The position numbers were made by a program, and so were the translations under genes. This document shows positions 1 to 5,436 of a stretch of 7,070 nt of DNA, one piece after another. The stretch is from Chitinophagales bacterium (lineage in GTDB: Bacteria; Bacteroidota; Bacteroidia; Chitinophagales; UBA8649). Below the pieces are notes generated by a model. The model was given only the letters and a program-made list of their open reading frames with translations. It was not told the origin of the DNA and searched no databases. The stretch covers positions 1-7,070 of the forward strand of contig JADHRO010000109.1 in assembly GCA_016777395.1 (NCBI GenBank), in the 5' to 3' direction. Every line of letters starts with the position of its first letter. Position 1 is the first letter of the stretch.

Positions 1-4
1 CATC

Positions 5-172
5 TTAGTTTTTAGCTAAGAATTCCTTTACCTTATCCTTATGCACAATTTTTTCAAGAAAACTGTAAGCACCACTTTTCTCTGATTTCATGGTCTTTAT
101 TACTTTTACGTAATCTTTTGACCCTTCTTGAGCCTGTCGGTTTGTTTTCGCATTTTTCGATACCTTAGCCAT
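5..172 (-). CDS. DUF4295 family small basic protein (ribosomal-operon associated)
   Basis: This is a complete 55-residue reading frame, starting MAKVSKNAKT and ending EFLAKN, too short for many gene callers. It is lysine-rich and carries the core VIKTMKSEKSGAYSFLE (about residues 24-40), which matches my knowledge of DUF4295, a short Bacteroidota family encoded directly after rpmG. The molecular role is not established; ribosome association is inferred from its basic composition and position. Its ATG lies 2 nt after the rpmG stop, so it is almost certainly co-transcribed and perhaps translationally coupled. No Shine-Dalgarno sequence precedes it. One base after its stop, an ATG occupies bases 3-1 and runs off the window. 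In related genomes the next gene is usually ftsY, but one codon cannot prove that here. Confidence 0.9.
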   Translation of the reverse strand: MAKVSKNAKTNRQAQEGSKDYVKVIKTMKSEKSGAYSFLEKIVHKDKVKEFLAKN

Positions 173-174
173 AA

Positions 175-363
175 TTACTTAATTTCTTTGTGAACAGTAT
201 ATTTCTTTAGGATTGGATTAAATTTTTTCAATTCCATTCTATCCGGGGAGTTTTTACGATTTTTCATCGTAATGTATCTTGAAGTACCTGGCACACCACT
301 TTCTTTGTGCTCTGTACACTCCAGAATAACCTGAATTCTATTTCCTTTTGATTTCTTAGCCAT
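175..363 (-). CDS. rpmG: 50S ribosomal protein bL33 (zinc-independent form)
   Basis: This 62-residue protein is a component of the large ribosomal subunit near the E site. The segments GNRIQVILECTEHKESG, GTSRYITMKNRKN and LKKFNPILKKYTVHKEIK are characteristic of bL33, and the length is normal for Bacteroidota. It has a single cysteine (C16) and none of the paired CxxC motifs of the zinc-binding form, so it is the 'C-minus' type. It lies 3 nt after rpmB and 2 nt before the DUF4295 gene, in a tight operon. Its ATG is preceded, 7 nt away, by GGAGGA formed by the last codons of rpmB. This is the only strong Shine-Dalgarno sequence at a start codon in the window and supports the chosen start. Confidence 0.97.
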   Translation of the reverse strand: MAKKSKGNRIQVILECTEHKESGVPGTSRYITMKNRKNSPDRMELKKFNPILKKYTVHKEIK

Positions 364-366
364 TGC

Positions 367-618
367 TTATTCCTCCGATATTAATTTAATTTCGCCCTTC
401 TTTTCTAGATCCTTTAGATAAGCGAAAATTCCTTTTTTATTCATAGTTCTCATCGCCGAGGTACATACTTTTAAAGTCACCCATCTATCCATTTCTGGTA
501 TGAAAAACTTTTTAGTAACCAAGTTTGGTAAAAACTTACGTTTTGTTTTTCTCTTGGAGTGAGAAACATTATTACCCGACATAGGCCTTTTTCCCGTTAA
601 TTCACATATTCTTGACAT
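367..618 (-). CDS. rpmB: 50S ribosomal protein bL28
   Basis: This 83-residue protein belongs to the large ribosomal subunit. The N-terminal MSRICELTGKRPMSGNNVSH is the standard bL28 signature and is followed by the basic stretch SKRKTKRKFLPNLVTKKFF. The middle segment DRWVTLKV and the segment RTMNKKGIFAYL near residues 57-68 are also typical. No zinc-binding CxxC pairs are present. The C-terminal tail (KGEIKLISEE) seems a few residues longer than in many Bacteroidota homologues, and its last two codons create the Shine-Dalgarno sequence of rpmG. It is the first gene of the rpmB-rpmG-DUF4295 block, with a candidate promoter in the 63-nt gap upstream. Its own start has no Shine-Dalgarno sequence, which is usual in this phylum. 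Confidence 0.97.
   Translation of the reverse strand: MSRICELTGKRPMSGNNVSHSKRKTKRKFLPNLVTKKFFIPEMDRWVTLKVCTSAMRTMNKKGIFAYLKDLEKKGEIKLISEE
371..376 (-). promoter_or_regulatory. Strong Shine-Dalgarno sequence of rpmG
   Basis: On the minus strand the sequence reads GGAGGA, then seven bases (ATAAGCA), then the rpmG ATG. It overlaps the final Glu-Glu-stop codons of rpmB. Spacing and sequence are near the general bacterial optimum. None of the other starts in the window (172, 618, 1305, 2810, 2904, 4341, 5437, 7005) has a comparable motif, in keeping with the weak reliance on Shine-Dalgarno pairing known for Bacteroidota. It may also be only a by-product of coding for Glu-Glu. Confidence 0.6.
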
Positions 619-638
619 CGCTTAATAATTTAGGACTG

Positions 639-670
639 CAAATGTCTAACTTTTTTTTCAATTAGACAAA
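639..670 (-). promoter_or_regulatory. Candidate promoter of the rpmB-rpmG operon
   Basis: Read on the minus strand, a TTTG (670-667) is separated by 20 nt from GACATTTG (646-639). This resembles the Bacteroidota primary sigma factor pattern of -33 TTTG and -7 TAnnTTTG, although the -7 element begins GA rather than TA. It would place the transcription start roughly 10-20 nt before the rpmB ATG. The spacer contains an A8 run and the elements overlap the arms of an inverted repeat. No better match was seen in this gap. Confidence 0.45.
643..668. repeat. 7-bp inverted repeat overlapping the rpmB promoter
   Basis: The plus strand has TGTCTAA (643-649), a 12-nt pyrimidine-rich centre including T8, and TTAGACA (662-668), a perfect 7-bp inverted repeat. 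It lies in the 63-nt gap between the stop of the 207-residue protein gene and the rpmB start, and overlaps the candidate -33 and -7 elements. It could be a protein-binding site or a weak RNA hairpin. It is not a convincing intrinsic terminator, because the stem is AT-rich and no U run follows it on the minus strand. Confidence 0.55.
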
Positions 671-681
671 TATGATTCGCT

Positions 682-1305
682 TTATTTTAACCCTGAAAAC
701 AATTTGTAATTTGAAGGGACCTTAAATGTACCTGCTTCTATTACTTTCTCTTGAATAGCCTTAGTTGTCAGTGTGTAAATTGCATCTTCCGAAGTCATCA
801 AAATTGAACTTACTGGAAACCCTCGACTACTTGCTATAGATACCGCCTTAAATTCAACACTCTCAGCAAATACAGCTAACATATTTTTCATGTTGACTTG
901 AATATAGTCAACATACTGCACTACCACCATACCTGAGCCAGTCATAACCTTGACTTCTTGGGCTGGTTTATTCTGAAAACTTCCCGCTGCAATTTCCAAC
1001 AAGCGCAGGCTTGGCACATTAACATCAATCTCACTGAGCGGCGTGTTAGTATACCAATGATTCCCGTCATTATCTGGTTTTTCTCCAAACATATTTAAAC
1101 TCATTGCTTCGAAATCCGGTATCAAGGTCATAGACTCCTCTCCATTTAAAATATCTAAGCGCACATCATCACCATCCAAATACCACAAGAATGTCATTTG
1201 GACCTGGGTTTCTGGATTTACATAAATCTGTTCTATTGTACCTTCAAAGGCAAAAGTTGATATATAGACCGAGCTCACTATAGCGAGTAAAAAAAGTTTT
1301 TTCAT
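682..1305 (-). CDS. Exported DUF4412-like protein
   Basis: This is a 207-residue protein of unknown function. Residues 1-19 (MKKLFLLAIVSSVYISTFA) form a clear signal peptide with a likely cleavage before FEG. There is no lipobox cysteine, so the product should be soluble in the periplasm or exported. The mature part alternates short beta-type segments: FEGTIEQIY, a TFLWYLDGDDVRLDI segment, GFPVSSIL, and a C-terminal AGTFKVPSNYKLFSG. This layout, ending in F.vP.ny, resembles the DUF4412 / LolA-like periplasmic families common in Bacteroidota; the assignment is from pattern memory and is moderate. The gene starts 20 nt after the stop of the 494-residue glycine-rich protein on the same strand, so the two are probably one transcript and may act together at the envelope. 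No transmembrane segment is seen beyond the signal peptide. Confidence 0.8.
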   Translation of the reverse strand: MKKLFLLAIVSSVYISTFAFEGTIEQIYVNPETQVQMTFLWYLDGDDVRLDILNGEESMTLIPDFEAMSLNMFGEKPDNDGNHWYTNTPLSEIDVNVPSLRLLEIAAGSFQNKPAQEVKVMTGSGMVVVQYVDYIQVNMKNMLAVFAESVEFKAVSIASSRGFPVSSILMTSEDAIYTLTTKAIQEKVIEAGTFKVPSNYKLFSGLK

Positions 1306-1325
1306 ATTTAGTTAAACTTAGAGTA

Positions 1326-2810
1326 TTAAGGTTGCACCGCTCCTTTAATCAAGAAGTTAGGCGTGATTAAATTTTGTGTAGTATTTCCGTTTACATCGAT
1401 CGCATCACCTGCCTCACCTCCTTGAGAAAGGCCAAGTGTAGCACCTATGGTCTGATTGATTAAAGTTTGAGTACCTATGAAAGGGATCTGCACCGTTGCA
1501 AGAATCTGCGCGCCAGCGCTACCTGAAGCACCTCCACCTTGTTGACCAAAATCTCCGCCATCACCAGCATCCAAGCTCACAAACGGAGTAACCGTTATTG
1601 TAACCACCGTTACACTAAACGATAAAGGTATTTGGTAAGCTAAAACTCCCCCAACACCTGGAACAGCAATAGGCCCCGCGCCAGCATTCGTTCCTGAATC
1701 TGTAATCGATGGACCCAAGAGCACTCCGCCACCTGAGCCTGCAGCAGGTGGAGATTGTCCTCCCGACACGCCTCCGCCACCAGTCACGCCGGCTTCTAAC
1801 AATACAAATGGGCCAAGATTCCCAATAATTGGAATATTAAATGGTCCAATGGCTATACTGGTTCCTACAGATCCTCCACCGCCGCCACCGCCGTATACAC
1901 CACCTTGTAAATCAAATGTGGTTCTACAAGTCAATTCCAGTGCATCCCCACCTGGAAAACCATCTTGAAAAGGAGATTGTAAGTTTAACAGATTCCCCAG
2001 TGGCGCCCCATTTCCCCCTTGAGCGTATACATATCCCTCATGTAAGAACCCAACATGAGATACTGGATCCATATTCCCCCATGTGAGTGCATAATTACTT
2101 GTAGCAGTAGATGAAATTTCAACATTGTCAAATACATGAACAATCACACAAACCGGAGTACCAACTCCAGGTAAGGAAAAATCACTTTGTACATCGACAT
2201 CTGCAAGGGGAGCTGCAATATCCACTTGCAGACAAGGTTCAACTTCTACAGTTATACCTTGAAAATAAACATTTTGACCACATACCGACTGTACAATCAA
2301 GGGGTAATTACCTGGTGGCGCCCAAATACTTGCATAAACCTTAATAAGTGTGGTTCCTACCGAATCGACCACAGGGTTCTCAACGAATACCTGCATTCCA
2401 GATGGCAAAGAGGACAGCACTACAGTGGTAATTGAATCAATTCCATTGACTTTCACGATGTCGACTTCAAAAAAAGCCGTATCTGTGGACGTTCTGTCAA
2501 TTGTAGCAAAGCCTTGATTAACCGAGGAAGTGAATTCACACTCTTGGCAATTTTTTTGATATGCCTTTAACCAGCACTCATTGTTGTAATAGTAAATTAA
2601 GCTATCCTCCGTATTGTAAATTGTCAATCCATTAACCGGATTGTTTATGGCATCCATTTGTGGTGAGGTAAGTCTAGGTAAAAGCAATCCCCTATCTGTA
2701 GATTCTAAATGTAAAATAGCGCTAGAGTCAGGTTGCAAGATATTAACTCCAACTTGCGCATCAGTAAGAAAACCGATACTCAAAACAATTAATAGTAAAT
2801 ATTTTCTCAT
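1326..2810 (-). CDS. Exported glycine-rich protein with phage gp38-like adhesin tip
   Basis: This 494-residue protein begins with a signal peptide (residues 1-18, cleavage before QVGVN). Residues 20-80 form a leader frequent in Bacteroidota surface proteins (GVNILQPDSSAILHLES, then GLLLPRL, then a GLTIYNTEDS segment and a YYYNNECW end). Cysteines 79, 88 and 91 follow. Residues ~104-192 look like an Ig-like beta domain ending in a PPGNYPLIVQSVCG type strand pair. From ~200 the pattern changes: the segment around 254-300 (HEGYVYAQGGNGAP, later GGDALEL) leads to GGVYGGGGGGGSVG at 303-316. Further glycine-rich stretches lie near 341-363, 372-388, 414-434 and 463-476, the last reading GGEAGDAIDVNGN. 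This order matches the glycine-rich receptor-binding tips of phage tail adhesins (gp38-like) as I recall them. Unlike typical phage examples, long hydrophobic strands separate the glycine blocks. No T9SS sorting domain is seen at the C-terminus. An adhesin or binding role is inferred. Confidence 0.85.
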   Translation of the reverse strand: MRKYLLLIVLSIGFLTDAQVGVNILQPDSSAILHLESTDRGLLLPRLTSPQMDAINNPVNGLTIYNTEDSLIYYYNNECWLKAYQKNCQECEFTSSVNQGFATIDRTSTDTAFFEVDIVKVNGIDSITTVVLSSLPSGMQVFVENPVVDSVGTTLIKVYASIWAPPGNYPLIVQSVCGQNVYFQGITVEVEPCLQVDIAAPLADVDVQSDFSLPGVGTPVCVIVHVFDNVEISSTATSNYALTWGNMDPVSHVGFLHEGYVYAQGGNGAPLGNLLNLQSPFQDGFPGGDALELTCRTTFDLQGGVYGGGGGGGSVGTSIAIGPFNIPIIGNLGPFVLLEAGVTGGGGVSGGQSPPAAGSGGGVLLGPSITDSGTNAGAGPIAVPGVGGVLAYQIPLSFSVTVVTITVTPFVSLDAGDGGDFGQQGGGASGSAGAQILATVQIPFIGTQTLINQTIGATLGLSQGGEAGDAIDVNGNTTQNLITPNFLIKGAVQP

Positions 2811-2903
2811 GGTTTTTTTTAAATTTAAAATACGAGTTTGACGATGCCAAATTAGAAAAAATTATTACTTTTAACGAAACTTATTGCAATAAAAAAATAG
2901 ACT
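2811..2903. promoter_or_regulatory. Divergent intergenic region between two exported-protein genes
   Basis: This 93-nt AT-rich spacer separates the divergent starts of the glycine-rich protein (minus) and the type B cargo protein (plus), so both promoters should lie here. I see no full TAnnTTTG element on either strand. Near matches are TACTTTTA at 2866-2873 (plus) and a TAATTTTT on the minus strand over the same AT-rich stretch. No Shine-Dalgarno sequence precedes either start. A perfect 12-bp palindrome lies within it. Confidence 0.45.
2881..2892. repeat. Perfect 12-bp palindrome upstream of the cargo gene
   Basis: TTATTGCAATAA is identical to its own reverse complement and ends 11 nt before the ATG at 2904. 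Its position in a divergent promoter region would suit an operator, or the 5' untranslated region of the plus-strand transcript. A palindrome of this length is also expected about once or twice by chance in AT-rich DNA of this size, so function is uncertain. Confidence 0.35.
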
Positions 2904-4328
2904 ATGAAACAAATCTCCTTTTTGTTCATTTCAAGCATCTTTCTGCTCAACTTATCCGCTCAAGATTTTTTGAGTAATAACAGTGGCTTAGTATCCATAA
3001 AGGATGGTGCTTTCTTATCAGTTCAGGGAGATATATTTATTGAGAATAATGCTGTTTTCGATAATTCCGATTCTATTTTTTTCACCAAGGACTGGGTCAA
3101 TAATGCGGGCAATACGGGGTTTAGCTCTATTGGTGAAGGGTACGTCTATTTAAATGGCGATGACCAACGAATACGCGGTATTGATGAAACTCATTTCCAC
3201 AACCTCCTTCTTCGCTCAAGTGGGATCAAGTATGGAGACCTAGATGTATATGTAGATAGTCTATTAGATTTAGCATTTTTGGAAATGAATATGGACAATA
3301 ATGTTGTTTATGTAACCAACCCTGCTATCAATAATGTAGTGAATACCTCGGGGTTTGTGAGTAGCCTAGAAAATGGCGGATTATCTCGGGTCAGCAATCG
3401 AGAAGATGATTATTTTTTCCCTGTGGGCTCTTCCTTATTCGGGACCATATACAGACCGATAGAAGTAAGTACGACTGTCACCCCACAAACATTTCGAGTA
3501 AGGTTTGCAGATAACGATGCTACCTTTGATGGTTATGATCGTGATGAAAGAGCCTTATTGATATGTGATATTAATGAAAACTATTATCACAAGATTTGGC
3601 AAGACATGGGGAGCGATAGTGTAAATTTGAGATTCTTTTACGATGCTTCAGTTGATGGAAATCAATGGAATGATATTGTCCATTGGCAAAATTTACCTGA
3701 GTGGCAACAAGCTCCAGCTGACACTCAATTAGTATCGACACCTTGGGACATTTTGGATGTGTATAATTGGAATGACTTTAGCACCCCCAATTTTGCTTTA
3801 GCATTTTCGAAGCCTCCTTTTGCTGATGCAGGAAATGATACTTCCATTTATTTATTGGACACCATACAACTGGGTGCAACAGGTGGTAGTTTCTACAGTT
3901 GGGAACCTGCTTATCCCATATCCTGCGACGATTGCCCCGACCCCTTGTTTTGGCATGACAGCACCACCACTTTATGGGTCACGGTGGAAGATCTAGACAA
4001 TTGCAAGGATATCGATTCAATAACCGTAATCGTAGATGAACGTATCACGGAAGATGGACCTTACATCCCGACAGGAATATCTCCAAATGGAGATGGAGTT
4101 AATGATTTTTGGTATATCCGATGGCTGTATAGGTTTCCTAACAATGAGGTCATAATCCTAAACCGCTGGGAAGATATTGTATACAAAACTGATAACTATC
4201 AAAACGACTGGTATGGTACATGGAATGGAAAAGATCTTCCAGAAGGAACATACTATTTCATACTGAGGATATTCGAAAATGGTGAGCAGACTCAGAATTA
4301 TACTGGACCGATTACGATATTAGAATAA
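2904..4328 (+). CDS. T9SS type B sorting domain-containing surface protein
   Basis: This 474-residue protein has a signal peptide (residues 1-19, cleavage before QDFLSNN). Residues ~28-106 are short beta repeats of the type GLVSIKDGAFLSVQGDIFI and YLNGDDQRIRG followed by FHNLLLRSSG, a form common at the N-terminus of large Bacteroidota surface proteins. A middle beta-rich region runs to about 300. Residues 305-378 resemble a PKD/Ig-like domain (start FADAGNDTSIYLLDTIQLGA) and contain a CDDC pair at 341-344. Residues ~388-474 are the type B C-terminal sorting domain: IPTGISPNGDGVNDFW, then NRW, TWNGKDLPEGTYYFIL and a final YTGPITILE. This domain directs the protein through the type IX secretion system to the cell surface or medium. 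No catalytic domain is recognised, so its final task is unknown; adhesion or matrix roles are guesses. The PorP/SprF partner gene follows 12 nt later. Confidence 0.93.
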   Translation: MKQISFLFISSIFLLNLSAQDFLSNNSGLVSIKDGAFLSVQGDIFIENNAVFDNSDSIFFTKDWVNNAGNTGFSSIGEGYVYLNGDDQRIRGIDETHFHNLLLRSSGIKYGDLDVYVDSLLDLAFLEMNMDNNVVYVTNPAINNVVNTSGFVSSLENGGLSRVSNREDDYFFPVGSSLFGTIYRPIEVSTTVTPQTFRVRFADNDATFDGYDRDERALLICDINENYYHKIWQDMGSDSVNLRFFYDASVDGNQWNDIVHWQNLPEWQQAPADTQLVSTPWDILDVYNWNDFSTPNFALAFSKPPFADAGNDTSIYLLDTIQLGATGGSFYSWEPAYPISCDDCPDPLFWHDSTTTLWVTVEDLDNCKDIDSITVIVDERITEDGPYIPTGISPNGDGVNDFWYIRWLYRFPNNEVIILNRWEDIVYKTDNYQNDWYGTWNGKDLPEGTYYFILRIFENGEQTQNYTGPITILE

Positions 4329-4340
4329 AGCCTTTTGACT

Positions 4341-5291
4341 ATGAAAAAACTAATTACTCTTTCCTTTATTTTCTTAGGCCTTAGTCTGAGTGCTCAGCAA
4401 CTTCCTGACTTTAGTCTTTATCGCGAAAATGCCTTCTTGTACAATCCCGCTGTAGCAGGTACAGATCAAGCTTCAGTAATTAATCTTTCAGTTCGAAAAC
4501 AATGGACAAACATTAATTCATCTCCTTTTACAGCTATTGCTTCCTATCATACGAGTATTGATCAGAAAAATATTGGAGTTGGTGCAGTCATTTTTAATGA
4601 TTTTATCGGCCCCACTTCCTTCACAGGAATCACAGGTTCTTTTGCATACAATTTGGTGCTTTCTGATTATAGAAGAGGTGCTAGTGAATATAAGGTCTTG
4701 TCTTTCGGTTTAGCTGCTAGTTTAATGCAATACAGGATTAATGGTAATAAGATTTTACTCGACATTCCTCAGGATGAGGCCATTTTTAGCAACAAGGGCA
4801 CCCAGTTTTTCCCAGATGCTTCTTTTGGAGTCTATTATAAAAGTAAAACCCTGTTTGCAAGCGCATCAATACCTCAATTACTTAATTTAACAGTCCCTAT
4901 TGAAGGTCAAAATGGTGAACAAAGTAGATTTAAAAAAATGCAGCATTACTATGCCATGTTTGGTGGACGTATATTCCTCAACAAAAATAAATTTACTAAC
5001 GCAAATGAAATGGCATTTTACATTGAACCCGCTTTTAATTTTCACTATGTAATCAATGCCCCACCACAAGCTATGATTTCGACTCGATTTGCGATACAGG
5101 AGATGTTTTTTGTTGGTGCTGGATGGCGAAGCATGAGTTCAGTTATGTTTGAAGGAGGTTTTACGGTTAAGAAGGCCATCAGTATTGGCTACTCCTACGA
5201 TATGGGAGCGGGAAATGTTCGACAAGATGTCGGTCAAGTTCACGAACTCAGTATGAAGTTTAAGTTTCAACAAGACTTTTGGTCATACTAG
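4341..5291 (+). CDS. PorP/SprF family type IX secretion membrane protein
   Basis: This 316-residue outer-membrane beta-barrel protein has a signal peptide (MKKLITLSFIFLGLSLSAQ) followed by QLPDFSLYRENAFLYNPAVAG. The YNPAVAG at residues 34-40 and the RKQWTNINSSPFT segment near 52-64 are hallmarks of the PorP/SprF family. Glycine- and aromatic-rich beta strands continue to the end (GVGAVIFND, SFGVYYKS, FFVGAGWR, SIGYSYDMG), with a final strand of ELSMKFKF type. Family members work with the T9SS; SprF is needed for surface export of the adhesin SprB, and many paralogues sit next to a type B cargo gene, as here. A TTG six bases upstream is also in frame, but the ATG at 4341 gives a normal Lys-Lys signal-peptide start and is preferred. 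The 12-nt gap to the cargo gene indicates one operon. Confidence 0.95.
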   Translation: MKKLITLSFIFLGLSLSAQQLPDFSLYRENAFLYNPAVAGTDQASVINLSVRKQWTNINSSPFTAIASYHTSIDQKNIGVGAVIFNDFIGPTSFTGITGSFAYNLVLSDYRRGASEYKVLSFGLAASLMQYRINGNKILLDIPQDEAIFSNKGTQFFPDASFGVYYKSKTLFASASIPQLLNLTVPIEGQNGEQSRFKKMQHYYAMFGGRIFLNKNKFTNANEMAFYIEPAFNFHYVINAPPQAMISTRFAIQEMFFVGAGWRSMSSVMFEGGFTVKKAISIGYSYDMGAGNVRQDVGQVHELSMKFKFQQDFWSY

Positions 5292-5436
5292 GTTTGGACA
5301 TCAGTCGCAATACTTAAGGCTTTTTTCGCAGGGTAAAGGCTCATTTTCAACCCCAATCCTTATTCCGAAGCGCGAAGTGCTTAATACTAAAAAATCTACT
5401 ACCTTTGAGGCTCTTAGGATAAATACCTAACCACCT
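5292..5436 (+). other. 145-nt intergenic spacer
   Basis: The spacer separates the PorP/SprF gene from the FAD-protein gene. It contains a short T6 run near 5321-5326 without a convincing GC-rich stem before it, so I call no terminator. A -7 promoter element lies close to its right end. No RNA gene or small reading frame with a recognisable product was seen on either strand. Confidence 0.5.
5400..5407 (+). promoter_or_regulatory. -7 promoter element of the FAD-protein gene
   Basis: TACCTTTG is a full match to the Bacteroidota -7 consensus TAnnTTTG and ends 29 nt before the ATG at 5437, a suitable distance for a start site and short leader. No clear TTTG -33 element is found about 20 nt upstream. 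It suggests that the FAD-protein gene is transcribed separately from the PorP/SprF operon. Confidence 0.55.

Noticed and set aside
1..3. Start codon of a further minus-strand gene, probably ftsY
   Set aside because: Only one codon is inside the window. Its position one base after the DUF4295 stop fits the usual gene order but cannot identify it.
643..668. Intrinsic terminator for the 207-residue protein gene
   Set aside because: The stem is AT-rich, the loop is long, and no U run follows on the minus strand; the repeat overlaps a promoter-like sequence instead.
1841..2435. Plus-strand open frames of 77-82 codons opposite the glycine-rich protein gene
   Set aside because: They are antisense to a well-supported long gene, have no recognisable domains, and are likely by-products of its codon composition.
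1326..2810. Prophage remnant, suggested by the gp38-like tail
   Set aside because: No other phage genes, integrase, attachment repeats or tRNA are present, and the protein has its own signal peptide and Bacteroidota leader.
2641..2841. A 66-codon plus-strand frame across the start of the glycine-rich protein gene
   Set aside because: It is antisense to a signal-peptide-encoding region and has no family resemblance.
4335..4340. TTG at 4335 as the start of the PorP/SprF gene
   Set aside because: The ATG at 4341 gives a standard signal peptide beginning MKK, and no Shine-Dalgarno sequence favours the TTG.
4887..5069. A 60-codon minus-strand frame inside the PorP/SprF gene
   Set aside because: It lies wholly within a confident coding gene and shows no recognisable product.
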